23,210 nucleotides of DNA from an uncultured Bacteroidota bacterium (GTDB taxonomy: Bacteria; Bacteroidota; Bacteroidia; Flavobacteriales; Flavobacteriaceae), in contig CACEKL010000012.1 of NCBI GenBank assembly GCA_902560025.1, positions 1-23,210 on the forward strand, written 5' to 3'. The notes under the pieces were generated by a model, which was given only the letters and a program-made list of their open reading frames with translations, was not told the DNA's origin and did no database searches. Below are positions 8,462-15,036 of the stretch, piece by piece. Made by a program: the position numbers and the translations under genes. The number at the start of each line of letters is the position of its first letter. Position 1 is the stretch's first letter.

Positions 8462-8978
8462 GTGGAAATTTTTCAAGTATACTGGAAACAAAATTACCAA
8501 TCATCTTATCTCTATCTTTTGAGTACTCATTTAATACTCCTACACCTTTACCTTGCCATACAAGCTGTTGATTCTTACTATCAATAAAATTAACATAAAG
8601 AGTACCTTGAACTCTTGAGTATCCAGATGAGTATGGATATCTGTAAAAGAATGGACTCCAACCATAGGGTAAATAATTATTAACATACACCCTCTCTTTT
8701 GATTGAGTTTCAAATGTAACTAATAGATCAGGAGAACTAGATCTCTCAAGTCCTTTAGACTTAAGGCCCATATCTAGTGATTTTAAAATTCTCTTTTTAT
8801 CAAGATCGGAAATTTCAACTTTCTCAATATCTGGTTCGTAGAATGAATATGAATTGTAGTTATTGAAATCCACATCAGAATCATAATCATATTGGACATA
8901 AATTCCACATGAGTTAATAATTAAAGCTAATGTGAATAATATTATTTTTTGAGAGTATAATTTTTTTATAATTTCCAT
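8448..8978 (-). CDS. DUF4136-type lipoprotein
   Basis: The 176-residue protein has a lipoprotein signal (lipobox INSC, Cys24) followed by a domain that fits the DUF4136 pattern: an early YDYDSDVDFNNYNSYSF stretch, a central DLLVTFETQSKERVYVN strand, and a closing GTLYVNFIDSKNQQLVWQGKGVG. DUF4136 members are secreted or lipid-anchored proteins of unknown function, common in Bacteroidota. The domain call is from pattern memory, not a search. It diverges from the glucosaminidase gene with only 12 bases between the two start codons, so both promoters must overlap each other or the facing gene. Its 3' end overlaps alaS by 14 bases. Confidence 0.75.
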   Translation of the reverse strand: MEIIKKLYSQKIILFTLALIINSCGIYVQYDYDSDVDFNNYNSYSFYEPDIEKVEISDLDKKRILKSLDMGLKSKGLERSSSPDLLVTFETQSKERVYVNNYLPYGWSPFFYRYPYSSGYSRVQGTLYVNFIDSKNQQLVWQGKGVGVLNEYSKDRDKMIGNFVSSILEKFPPTVE

Positions 8979-8983
8979 TATTC

Positions 8984-8991
8984 TAAAGTTA
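8984..8991 (-). promoter_or_regulatory. Possible -7 element (TAACTTTA) for the DUF4136 gene
   Basis: The minus strand reads TAACTTTA, one mismatch from TAnnTTTG, five bases before the DUF4136 ATG, the same spacing as at era. It overlaps the first base of the divergent glucosaminidase start codon. AT-rich sequence makes single-mismatch hits common, so this is tentative. Confidence 0.3.
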
Positions 8992-9518
8992 TGAAAAAAT
9001 TATTACTGTTTTTAATATTCATATTTCTTTCTTCATGTGCATCATTTAGGCCTATATCAGAAAGTAACTTGTCTGTTGATGATCAGATAAACTTATATAT
9101 CAAGAAATATGCACCAGCTGCAACTAAAAATATGAGATTTTACAAAATACCTGCAAGTATAACATTAGCTCAAGGAATTCTGGAGTCAGGATATGGTCAA
9201 GGTACTCTTGCAAAAAAAGCAAATAATCATTTTGGTATTAAGTGTCACAAAGGATGGAAAGGAAAATCCATTTCACATGATGATGATGCAAAAGGTGAAT
9301 GCTTTAGATCATATAAAAATCCTTTAAGATCTTATAAAGATCATTCCTTATTTCTAGTTGAAAGGGACAGGTATAGTTCATTATTTAAGTTAAACAGAAA
9401 AGATTATGAGTCATGGGCAATAGGCCTTAAAGCTGCTGGGTATGCAACTGATCCAAAATATGCTGAGAAATTAATAAGTTTAATTGAAAGGTTTAAATTA
9501 AATAGGTTTGATGAATAA
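8991..9518 (+). CDS. Glucosaminidase-domain lipoprotein (peptidoglycan hydrolase, FlgJ/LytG-like)
   Basis: The 175-residue protein carries a lipoprotein signal (lipobox LSSC, Cys16) and one glucosaminidase domain (about residues 36-172). Features of the family are SITLAQGILESGYGQGTLA with the likely catalytic Glu65, then KANNHFGIKCH, the RSYKNPLRSYKDHSLFL block, and the closing WAIGLKAAGYATDPKYAEKLISLI. It should cut GlcNAc-MurNAc linkages of peptidoglycan from a membrane-anchored position. There is no LysM or other wall-binding domain, which many flavobacterial relatives carry at the C-terminus. It diverges from the DUF4136 lipoprotein and overlaps the end of convergent lysS by 21 bases. The start ATG gives a well-formed signal peptide. 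Confidence 0.9.
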   Translation: MKKLLLFLIFIFLSSCASFRPISESNLSVDDQINLYIKKYAPAATKNMRFYKIPASITLAQGILESGYGQGTLAKKANNHFGIKCHKGWKGKSISHDDDAKGECFRSYKNPLRSYKDHSLFLVERDRYSSLFKLNRKDYESWAIGLKAAGYATDPKYAEKLISLIERFKLNRFDE

Positions 9519-11183
9519 ACTTCCATCATCAGACTTAAAAATATCTATTAAATCATTTCCCCTTAGCTCTTTTAAAACTTTATCCCATTTTTTATTTGAT
9601 AAATCAAATTCTGATTTAAAGTCAGTTAAAAGAATTTGGTCAATATCTTTAAGTCTATTAAATATAACCTTTGCATCTTCTGAAATATCAGGTTCCTTTT
9701 TCACTGGTTTCATTTGGGGGAAAAATAGAACTTCTTGAATTGAAGTTTTATCAGTCATAAGCATAACTAGTCTATCAATTCCGATTCCAATTCCTGATGT
9801 AGGAGGCATCCCATACTCTAAAGATTTAATAAAGTCCATATCAATAAACATTGCTTCATCATCACCTTTCTTACTCAATTCTAATTGATCCTCAAATCTT
9901 TTTAATTGGTCAATTGGGTCATTAAGCTCTGAATATGCATTTGCAATTTCCATTCCATTTACAATTAATTCAAATCTTTCTGTGAGATTAGGATTTGATC
10001 TGTGCTCTTTTGTAAGGGGACTCATTGATTTAGGATAATCAGTTATAAATGTAGGATTGATAAAGTTTTTTTCACATTTATTACCGAAAATTGCATCTAC
10101 CAACTTTCCTTCTCCCATACTATCATCTATATCAATATTAAGATCTTTACAAATGGATCTTAGATCATTTTCATTTTTACCTGAGATGTCATAACCAGTA
10201 TATTTGATAATAGCCTCAGTAATTGATATCCTTTCATATGGAGCCTTAAAATCTATTTTCTTAGAATCAAATTCAACTTTAGTTTTACCATGAATCTCTA
10301 AACATACTTTTTCAATTAATGACTCAGTGAGTTCCATCATCCAGAAATAATCTTTGTATGCAACATAAAGTTCAAGTATTGTAAATTCAGGGTTATGATT
10401 TCTGTCCATCCCTTCATTTCTAAAATCTCTAGAGAATTCATAAACAGCCTCAAACCCACCAACAATCAATTTTTTTAAAAACAATTCATCTGAAATTCTT
10501 AAATAAAGAGGTATATCTAATGCATTGTGATGAGTTATAAATGGTCTAGCTGTTGCTCCACCTGGAATTGGTTGAAGAATGGGAGTCTCTACCTCGAGAT
10601 AATCTTTATTATTTAAAAAATTTCTTATCGAATTAATAATTTTTGTTCTCTTTACAAATGTTTCCTTTACACTTTGGTTTACAATAAGGTCAACATATCT
10701 TTGTCTGTATCTTTGTTCTAAATCAGTAAAGCTATCATATTCGTTTCCTTGAGAATCAACTTTAGGTAATGGAAGTGGCCTTAGTGATTTATTAAGAATT
10801 TTGAAATCTTTTACTAATACCGTAATTTCTCCAACTTTTGTTTTAAATAATTCACCATTTATACCAATTATGTCTCCAATATCAAGTAACCTTTTATAAA
10901 CTGAGTTATATTTAGTTTTATCATCTCCTTCACAAATCTCATCTCTGTTAAAATATACTTGAATTCTACCTTTACTATCCAAAATTTCTGCAAAAGAAGC
11001 ATTTCCTTGAATTCGCCTAGACATAATTCTACCAGCAATTACTACTTGTTTTTTATCCTCATATTTGGTGATTAAATCTGTAGAATAATTTGTTACTGGA
11101 TAAAGTTCAGCCGGATAAGGATCAATTCCAAGCTTTTTTAGCTCTTCAAGTTTTTCTCTCCTTATTTTTTCTTGTTCGGTCAC
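9498..11183 (-). CDS. lysS: Lysyl-tRNA synthetase, class II
   Basis: LysRS charges tRNA-Lys. An N-terminal OB-fold anticodon-binding domain (VVIAGRIMSRRIQGNASFAEILD) precedes the class II catalytic core with RYRQRYVDLI, FVKRTKIINSIRNFL, the motif 2 block SRDFRNEGMDRNHNPEFTIL, NAYSELNDP and motif 3 GIGIGIDRLVMLMT. After the usual terminus (FFPQMKP) there is an extra ~65-residue tail containing SNKKWDKVLKEL, wing-helix-like; from memory Flavobacteriia share this extension. The start I choose is the GTG at 11183 (561 residues). The frame extends to a TTG at 11201, but that codon lies inside the -7 promoter box and upstream of the predicted transcription start. No in-frame ATG exists before the upstream stop. 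The product then begins M-TEQEKIRREKL, as in relatives. Confidence 0.95.
   Translation of the reverse strand: MTEQEKIRREKLEELKKLGIDPYPAELYPVTNYSTDLITKYEDKKQVVIAGRIMSRRIQGNASFAEILDSKGRIQVYFNRDEICEGDDKTKYNSVYKRLLDIGDIIGINGELFKTKVGEITVLVKDFKILNKSLRPLPLPKVDSQGNEYDSFTDLEQRYRQRYVDLIVNQSVKETFVKRTKIINSIRNFLNNKDYLEVETPILQPIPGGATARPFITHHNALDIPLYLRISDELFLKKLIVGGFEAVYEFSRDFRNEGMDRNHNPEFTILELYVAYKDYFWMMELTESLIEKVCLEIHGKTKVEFDSKKIDFKAPYERISITEAIIKYTGYDISGKNENDLRSICKDLNIDIDDSMGEGKLVDAIFGNKCEKNFINPTFITDYPKSMSPLTKEHRSNPNLTERFELIVNGMEIANAYSELNDPIDQLKRFEDQLELSKKGDDEAMFIDMDFIKSLEYGMPPTSGIGIGIDRLVMLMTDKTSIQEVLFFPQMKPVKKEPDISEDAKVIFNRLKDIDQILLTDFKSEFDLSNKKWDKVLKELRGNDLIDIFKSDDGSLFIKPI
9503..9537 (+). terminator. 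Hairpin over the glucosaminidase stop codon, possible terminator or mRNA 3' end
   Basis: Bases 9503-9514 pair with 9526-9537 around an 11-base loop that contains the glucosaminidase stop codon. The plus-strand RNA stem is 12 pairs including two G-U wobbles; in minus-strand RNA those two become C/A mismatches, so it should work mainly for the plus transcript. No U-tract follows, so this is more likely a 3'-end-stabilising structure than a classic intrinsic terminator. Confidence 0.3.
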
Positions 11184-11198
11184 AATATATTGTTTAAA

Positions 11199-11206
11199 CA
11201 AAGATA
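11199..11206 (-). promoter_or_regulatory. -7 promoter element (TATCTTTG) for lysS, decides its start codon
   Basis: The minus strand reads TATCTTTG, an exact TAnnTTTG match. Its last three bases are the TTG at which the open frame nominally begins. Initiation 3-6 bases downstream (about 11193-11196) makes the TTG untranslatable and leaves the GTG at 11183 as the first start, with a leader of about 10-12 bases. Confidence 0.65.
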
Positions 11207-11240
11207 GGTTTTATAAAATAATCATTGAAGTACAAATTTC

Positions 11241-11248
11241 TATATTTG
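11241..11248 (+). promoter_or_regulatory. -7 promoter element (TATATTTG) for lipB
   Basis: TATATTTG matches TAnnTTTG exactly and ends eight bases before the lipB ATG, predicting a leader of only about 2-5 bases. With the lysS box on the other strand it forms a divergent promoter pair within a 73-base gap. A second ATG at 11250 is out of frame and cannot be the start. Confidence 0.65.
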
Positions 11249-11256
11249 AATGATTA

Positions 11257-11961
11257 ATGAAAAATAAAAAAATAATAGTTAAAGATATAGGGAGGACTTC
11301 ATTTTCTGATGCCTGGAAATTTCAAGAAGATATTTTTCAAAAAATAATTGATCAAAAAGTTCAAAATAGGACTCTAGAAAAAAAAACAGAAACTAACAAT
11401 TATTTAATTTTCACAGAGCATAACCCAGTTTATACTATTGGAAAAAGTGGAGAAATGTCAAATCTTCTTTTAAATGAGAATCAATTAAAAGAAAAAGAAA
11501 TTGAATTTTTTAAAATTAATAGAGGGGGCGATATTACATTCCACGGTCCAGGACAAATTATGGGTTACCCAATAATTGACTTAGATAATTTTTTTACTGA
11601 TATAAATCTTTATTTAAGATCTCTTGAAAATACTATTATAGATACTCTAAGTTTTTACGACATTTTAGGATTTACAATTAAAGGAGAAACTGGTGTTTGG
11701 GTGAAAAATCAAAATGAATTTAAAAAAATATGTGCATTTGGTATAAGAGCAAGTAGATGGGTAACTATGCACGGATTCTCATTGAATGTAAATTCTGACT
11801 TAACTTATTTTAATAATATTATACCCTGTGGAATAAAGGATAAAGGTGTTACTTCAATTAAAGATGTTTTAAATCAAGAAGTAGAGTTAGAAGAACTAAA
11901 GGAGAAGATTATTGAAAATTTTGAGAAAAATTTTGATGCAAATTTAATTTATGATAATTAG
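11257..11961 (+). CDS. lipB: Lipoyl(octanoyl) transferase LipB
   Basis: LipB moves octanoate from acyl carrier protein to the lipoyl domains of 2-oxoacid dehydrogenases and the glycine cleavage H protein, the first step of endogenous lipoylation in the cytoplasm. The family signature RGGDITFHGPGQ is at 89-100. The catalytic Cys191 lies in IIPCGIKDKGVTSI, and the partner Lys157 is in the KICAFGIR motif; both are present. The 234-residue length is normal. It is divergent from lysS, an arrangement I remember as common in Flavobacteriia, and has its own near-leaderless promoter. Its last four bases overlap the end of the convergent large lipoprotein gene. Confidence 0.96.
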   Translation: MKNKKIIVKDIGRTSFSDAWKFQEDIFQKIIDQKVQNRTLEKKTETNNYLIFTEHNPVYTIGKSGEMSNLLLNENQLKEKEIEFFKINRGGDITFHGPGQIMGYPIIDLDNFFTDINLYLRSLENTIIDTLSFYDILGFTIKGETGVWVKNQNEFKKICAFGIRASRWVTMHGFSLNVNSDLTYFNNIIPCGIKDKGVTSIKDVLNQEVELEELKEKIIENFEKNFDANLIYDN

Positions 11962-14378
11962 TTTATTTCATATGATACAATTGAAAAATTGTCGATTTTA
12001 GAAATTATTTCGAGTTTACCATCGATATCTGAATCAATCAAATCATAAGATGAACTTCCTTTTAGTGGGAATCCTTCAATCAACTCTCCATTATCATTAT
12101 ATAGATATATATTATCATCATTAAGATCGGTAGTTCCTATATAGAAATTTCCAGATATATTGAAAATTTTAGGTTTAGTATATCTGCCAATTGGAAGCTT
12201 TACATTAATACCTTTAATTGATAAAATATCCTCGTTTATATATATGAGTTTATCATCATAAATATTAATCATACTGTTCTCGGATAGATTTAGATTATTT
12301 CTATTAAAATTTCCGTTAGTGTCAATCTGAATTAAATTTCCTTGGTTATCAGAAGTTGTAAACGAGCCTAGATATGAATATACAGTATTATCATTAAACT
12401 GAATTTTATTCTCAACAACTACTCTGTCTTCACCTCTTCTATTAAGAATTTTTAAATCACCATTTTTTAGTTGAATAACAATATAATCTTTACCATCAAT
12501 TCTAATATGAACTGGACTTTTAATTATATCTGATGAAAAATTATCAGGACTAAAACCATTTACAATTTTTCCCTTTGCATCATACATTTTTATTTGGTTA
12601 TCGTATGAAACTACAATTCTATAATTTCTATTCCTTTCATAATCAAAAACTGAAATTGGGTTTATGTTATCTGCTAATTCTAAATCAAAACTTAAATCGT
12701 TGACCTGATTTCCATTTCTATCAAAAAGATATAATCTATCTTGTGTTCTAAATAGCATTTGGAGTCTGCCATTTTTATATGCATCAATTTGTTTTATATC
12801 TCCGATGATTCTGCTAGATAGATTTCTTCTCCAAATAAGATTACCCTTATTTGAATAATAATGTAATACGTTTTCAATGTCTTGAAATACAAAGTCATAT
12901 TCGTTAGTAGTATGATTCTTTATCCAAATTGGATTCAAAATTATTTCACTATCCGATGAAACAAGAAATTCTGTATAAGCTTCACCTTCCTGAGAGAAAG
13001 TATTTATTTTTTTAAAATCAAAATTTAAAAGTGCTATATCTTGACTAAATTTACCACCAAATGATATAAAAGGATATGAATCTGAATCTAGAGAATTGAT
13101 TATACTTGAATTCATTTTATTCTTTGTATTTACAACCCAGTTGAAGTTATTGTTAGAAGATATATTCTTCTTATAATTTGTGTAAACAGAATTAAAACCT
13201 AATACATCATTGATTTTATTTGAATTAATTACATTTCTTAATTGAGATACAGATTTACTAATAATTAAAAAATTATTAATTAAAGTTGAATAGCTTATTT
13301 TTGGATCATAACTAAAAGATTGTAATAATAATTTTAAGCCTTCATCAAGGTTTATAAAATTTATATCTGTGTAGTTGCTTTCTTGAAAATTAAAATATTC
13401 TTCAATCTGATCTGTATTTTTTAAACTAATAACTAAAAATTTTTCTTGATCATCTACTATACTTATATCATTGATAAGATTCATAGATTTAAAACTATAT
13501 TCATCAGCAGCAATATTATTTGACTTAAAGTAATTTTTAAGATTGAATATAAACCTTTCAGAATCTCCTACATTAAAAGAAAAAAGTGATCTAAATGTAT
13601 TAGGAATAACATTATCAGATATAATACTTTTAGAGGAAATACTTTTTAAAATTGAAATTTTAGAATTAAGTGAGTCACCTAATTTAGTTACACCTGAAAG
13701 CTCAACAATATCAGTTGAGTTTGCAAAATCATATCCAATCCATGAAGTTTTAACTTTAGGTAATAGGGGTAAATTATATGTTCTGTTATCACCCGAATTT
13801 GAACCATCTGATTTAATAAAAAAATTGAATGGATCATCCCTGTCTATTGTTTTTGAAATTTTTAATAAGTCAGGATTGATTTTTTTGTTATTTGTTTTAT
13901 GATCTCTTATAATATTTTCTAAGACTATGTCATTATCTGAACTTATATAAAAATCACCAATGATTGTCTTATAAATTGTCTTATTAATATTCTTCTTTGA
14001 GTATATATCAAAGTTCTGATAAGTTCTATTAAAGGTATCATTATTAAATATTGAGTCACTTAATTCAACTTTGCTAATAAATGTATAGGCTGTTTCATCT
14101 TTACTAAAAGGAGATAGACTTAAAACTCCTTTTTTAGTGAAATTATTTGAAAGTAAATTCAAATTATTATAAACTACTTTAGAGTTTGGATAAAGATTTG
14201 AAATTAGCTGATTGTTTTCAAGAATATTTTTTGTAACTCTTAAATCATTTATGTTGATAATTTTAACTGACTCTAAAGGAATAAAATCTAATTCGGAAAT
14301 ATTAGAATTTTCAATTTTATTACATGATGCAGTTATTATTAAAAAAGTAAATAATATTATTCTTGAATGAAATTTCAT
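11958..14378 (-). CDS. Large lipoprotein with propeller-like C-terminal repeats, function unknown
   Basis: The 806-residue protein starts with a lipoprotein signal (lipobox TASC, Cys19). The N-terminal ~480 residues resemble no family I can name with confidence; the opening (FIPLESVKIININDLRV, then LNLLSNNFTKKGVLSLSPF) faintly recalls DUF3352-type proteins. From about residue 480 there are repeated blade-like units: HYYSNKGNLIWRRNL, LYLFDRNGNQVNDL, IKMYDAKGKIVNGFSP, LKILNRRGEDRVV, IYLYNDNGELIEGFPL. These look like the PQQ/WD-type strands of a beta-propeller. The start overlaps the rnhB stop as TAATG, so translation is probably coupled to RNase HII. Base composition is like its neighbours. It is probably exposed on the periplasmic or outer face of a membrane; its partners and job are unknown. 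Confidence 0.75.
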   Translation of the reverse strand: MKFHSRIILFTFLIITASCNKIENSNISELDFIPLESVKIININDLRVTKNILENNQLISNLYPNSKVVYNNLNLLSNNFTKKGVLSLSPFSKDETAYTFISKVELSDSIFNNDTFNRTYQNFDIYSKKNINKTIYKTIIGDFYISSDNDIVLENIIRDHKTNNKKINPDLLKISKTIDRDDPFNFFIKSDGSNSGDNRTYNLPLLPKVKTSWIGYDFANSTDIVELSGVTKLGDSLNSKISILKSISSKSIISDNVIPNTFRSLFSFNVGDSERFIFNLKNYFKSNNIAADEYSFKSMNLINDISIVDDQEKFLVISLKNTDQIEEYFNFQESNYTDINFINLDEGLKLLLQSFSYDPKISYSTLINNFLIISKSVSQLRNVINSNKINDVLGFNSVYTNYKKNISSNNNFNWVVNTKNKMNSSIINSLDSDSYPFISFGGKFSQDIALLNFDFKKINTFSQEGEAYTEFLVSSDSEIILNPIWIKNHTTNEYDFVFQDIENVLHYYSNKGNLIWRRNLSSRIIGDIKQIDAYKNGRLQMLFRTQDRLYLFDRNGNQVNDLSFDLELADNINPISVFDYERNRNYRIVVSYDNQIKMYDAKGKIVNGFSPDNFSSDIIKSPVHIRIDGKDYIVIQLKNGDLKILNRRGEDRVVVENKIQFNDNTVYSYLGSFTTSDNQGNLIQIDTNGNFNRNNLNLSENSMINIYDDKLIYINEDILSIKGINVKLPIGRYTKPKIFNISGNFYIGTTDLNDDNIYLYNDNGELIEGFPLKGSSSYDLIDSDIDGKLEIISKIDNFSIVSYEIN

Positions 14379-14980
14379 TAGTTAAATTGAAGAATTTGTT
14401 GATTAGACTTAATTTGAAATGATTTTCTGTGGTATTTTGTTTTGCCAAATTTCGTAATCATATCTATATGAAATTTTGTTCCATATCCCTTATTTTTTAT
14501 CCAATTATATTCCGGAAACTTTATATGTAAATTAGACATATATTCATCTCTATACGTCTTTGCTAATATAGAAGCTGCAGCAATATTCTGGTACTTTTGA
14601 TCACCTTTGATAATACACTTATATTTTAAATCCCTGTATTGCTTAAATAAGTTTCCATCAACTAGAATGAAATTGGGTTCAATATTTAAGCCCTCTATTG
14701 ACTTATGCATTGCCTCAAAAGTAGAGTTTAAGATATTATTCTTGTCAATCTGATAAGAGCTGACAAATGCAACTGAATATGCCAATGCATTTTTTTCAAT
14801 AAATTTTTTAAGCTCTAATCTTTTGCTTTGGGAAAGTTTTTTTGAATCATCAAGATTCTTGCCTTTAAAATTTTTTCCTAAAATAACAGCAGCTGCTGTT
14901 ACAGGTCCAGCTAAACTTCCTCTTCCTGCCTCATCTACTCCTACTTCATGCTTAAATTTTGAAAACTTTTTGATTAACAT
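14378..14980 (-). CDS. rnhB: Ribonuclease HII
   Basis: RNase HII removes RNA, especially single ribonucleotides, from RNA-DNA hybrids. The 200-residue length is typical. The signature VGVDEAGRGSLAGPVTAAAV (14-33) supplies Asp16 and Glu17; Asp108 lies in ILVDGN and the fourth acidic residue is Asp145 in KTYRDEYM. IIKGDQKYQNIAAASILAK (123-141) and the C-terminal NKGYGTKFH block are also family-typical. It is the first gene of a two-gene minus-strand unit, its stop sharing one base with the start of the large lipoprotein. It diverges from the putative porin gene across 56 bases. I found no convincing exact -7 box for it. Confidence 0.97.
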   Translation of the reverse strand: MLIKKFSKFKHEVGVDEAGRGSLAGPVTAAAVILGKNFKGKNLDDSKKLSQSKRLELKKFIEKNALAYSVAFVSSYQIDKNNILNSTFEAMHKSIEGLNIEPNFILVDGNLFKQYRDLKYKCIIKGDQKYQNIAAASILAKTYRDEYMSNLHIKFPEYNWIKNKGYGTKFHIDMITKFGKTKYHRKSFQIKSNQQILQFN

Positions 14981-15010
14981 TTTAATAAAATCAAATTTTA
15001 AAAGAAATCT

Positions 15011-15018
15011 TACCTTAG
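15011..15018 (+). promoter_or_regulatory. Possible -7 element (TACCTTAG) for the porin-anmK group
   Basis: TACCTTAG differs from TAnnTTTG at one position and ends 18 bases before the porin ATG. It is the best candidate in the 56-base gap between the divergent rnhB and porin genes, but a single-mismatch hit in AT-rich DNA is weak evidence. Confidence 0.3.
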
Positions 15019-15036
15019 TATGAAATTACAAAATAG

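Noticed and set aside
11977..11992. ACAATT-GAAA-AATTGT hairpin just past the lipB stop
   Set aside because: Six weak A/T-rich pairs without a following T-tract; inside the coding sequence of the large lipoprotein. Not enough to call a terminator.
13543..13902. Open frame of 119 codons on the plus strand
   Set aside because: It lies wholly inside the large lipoprotein gene on the other strand, has low-complexity Leu/Ser composition and no recognisable start context.
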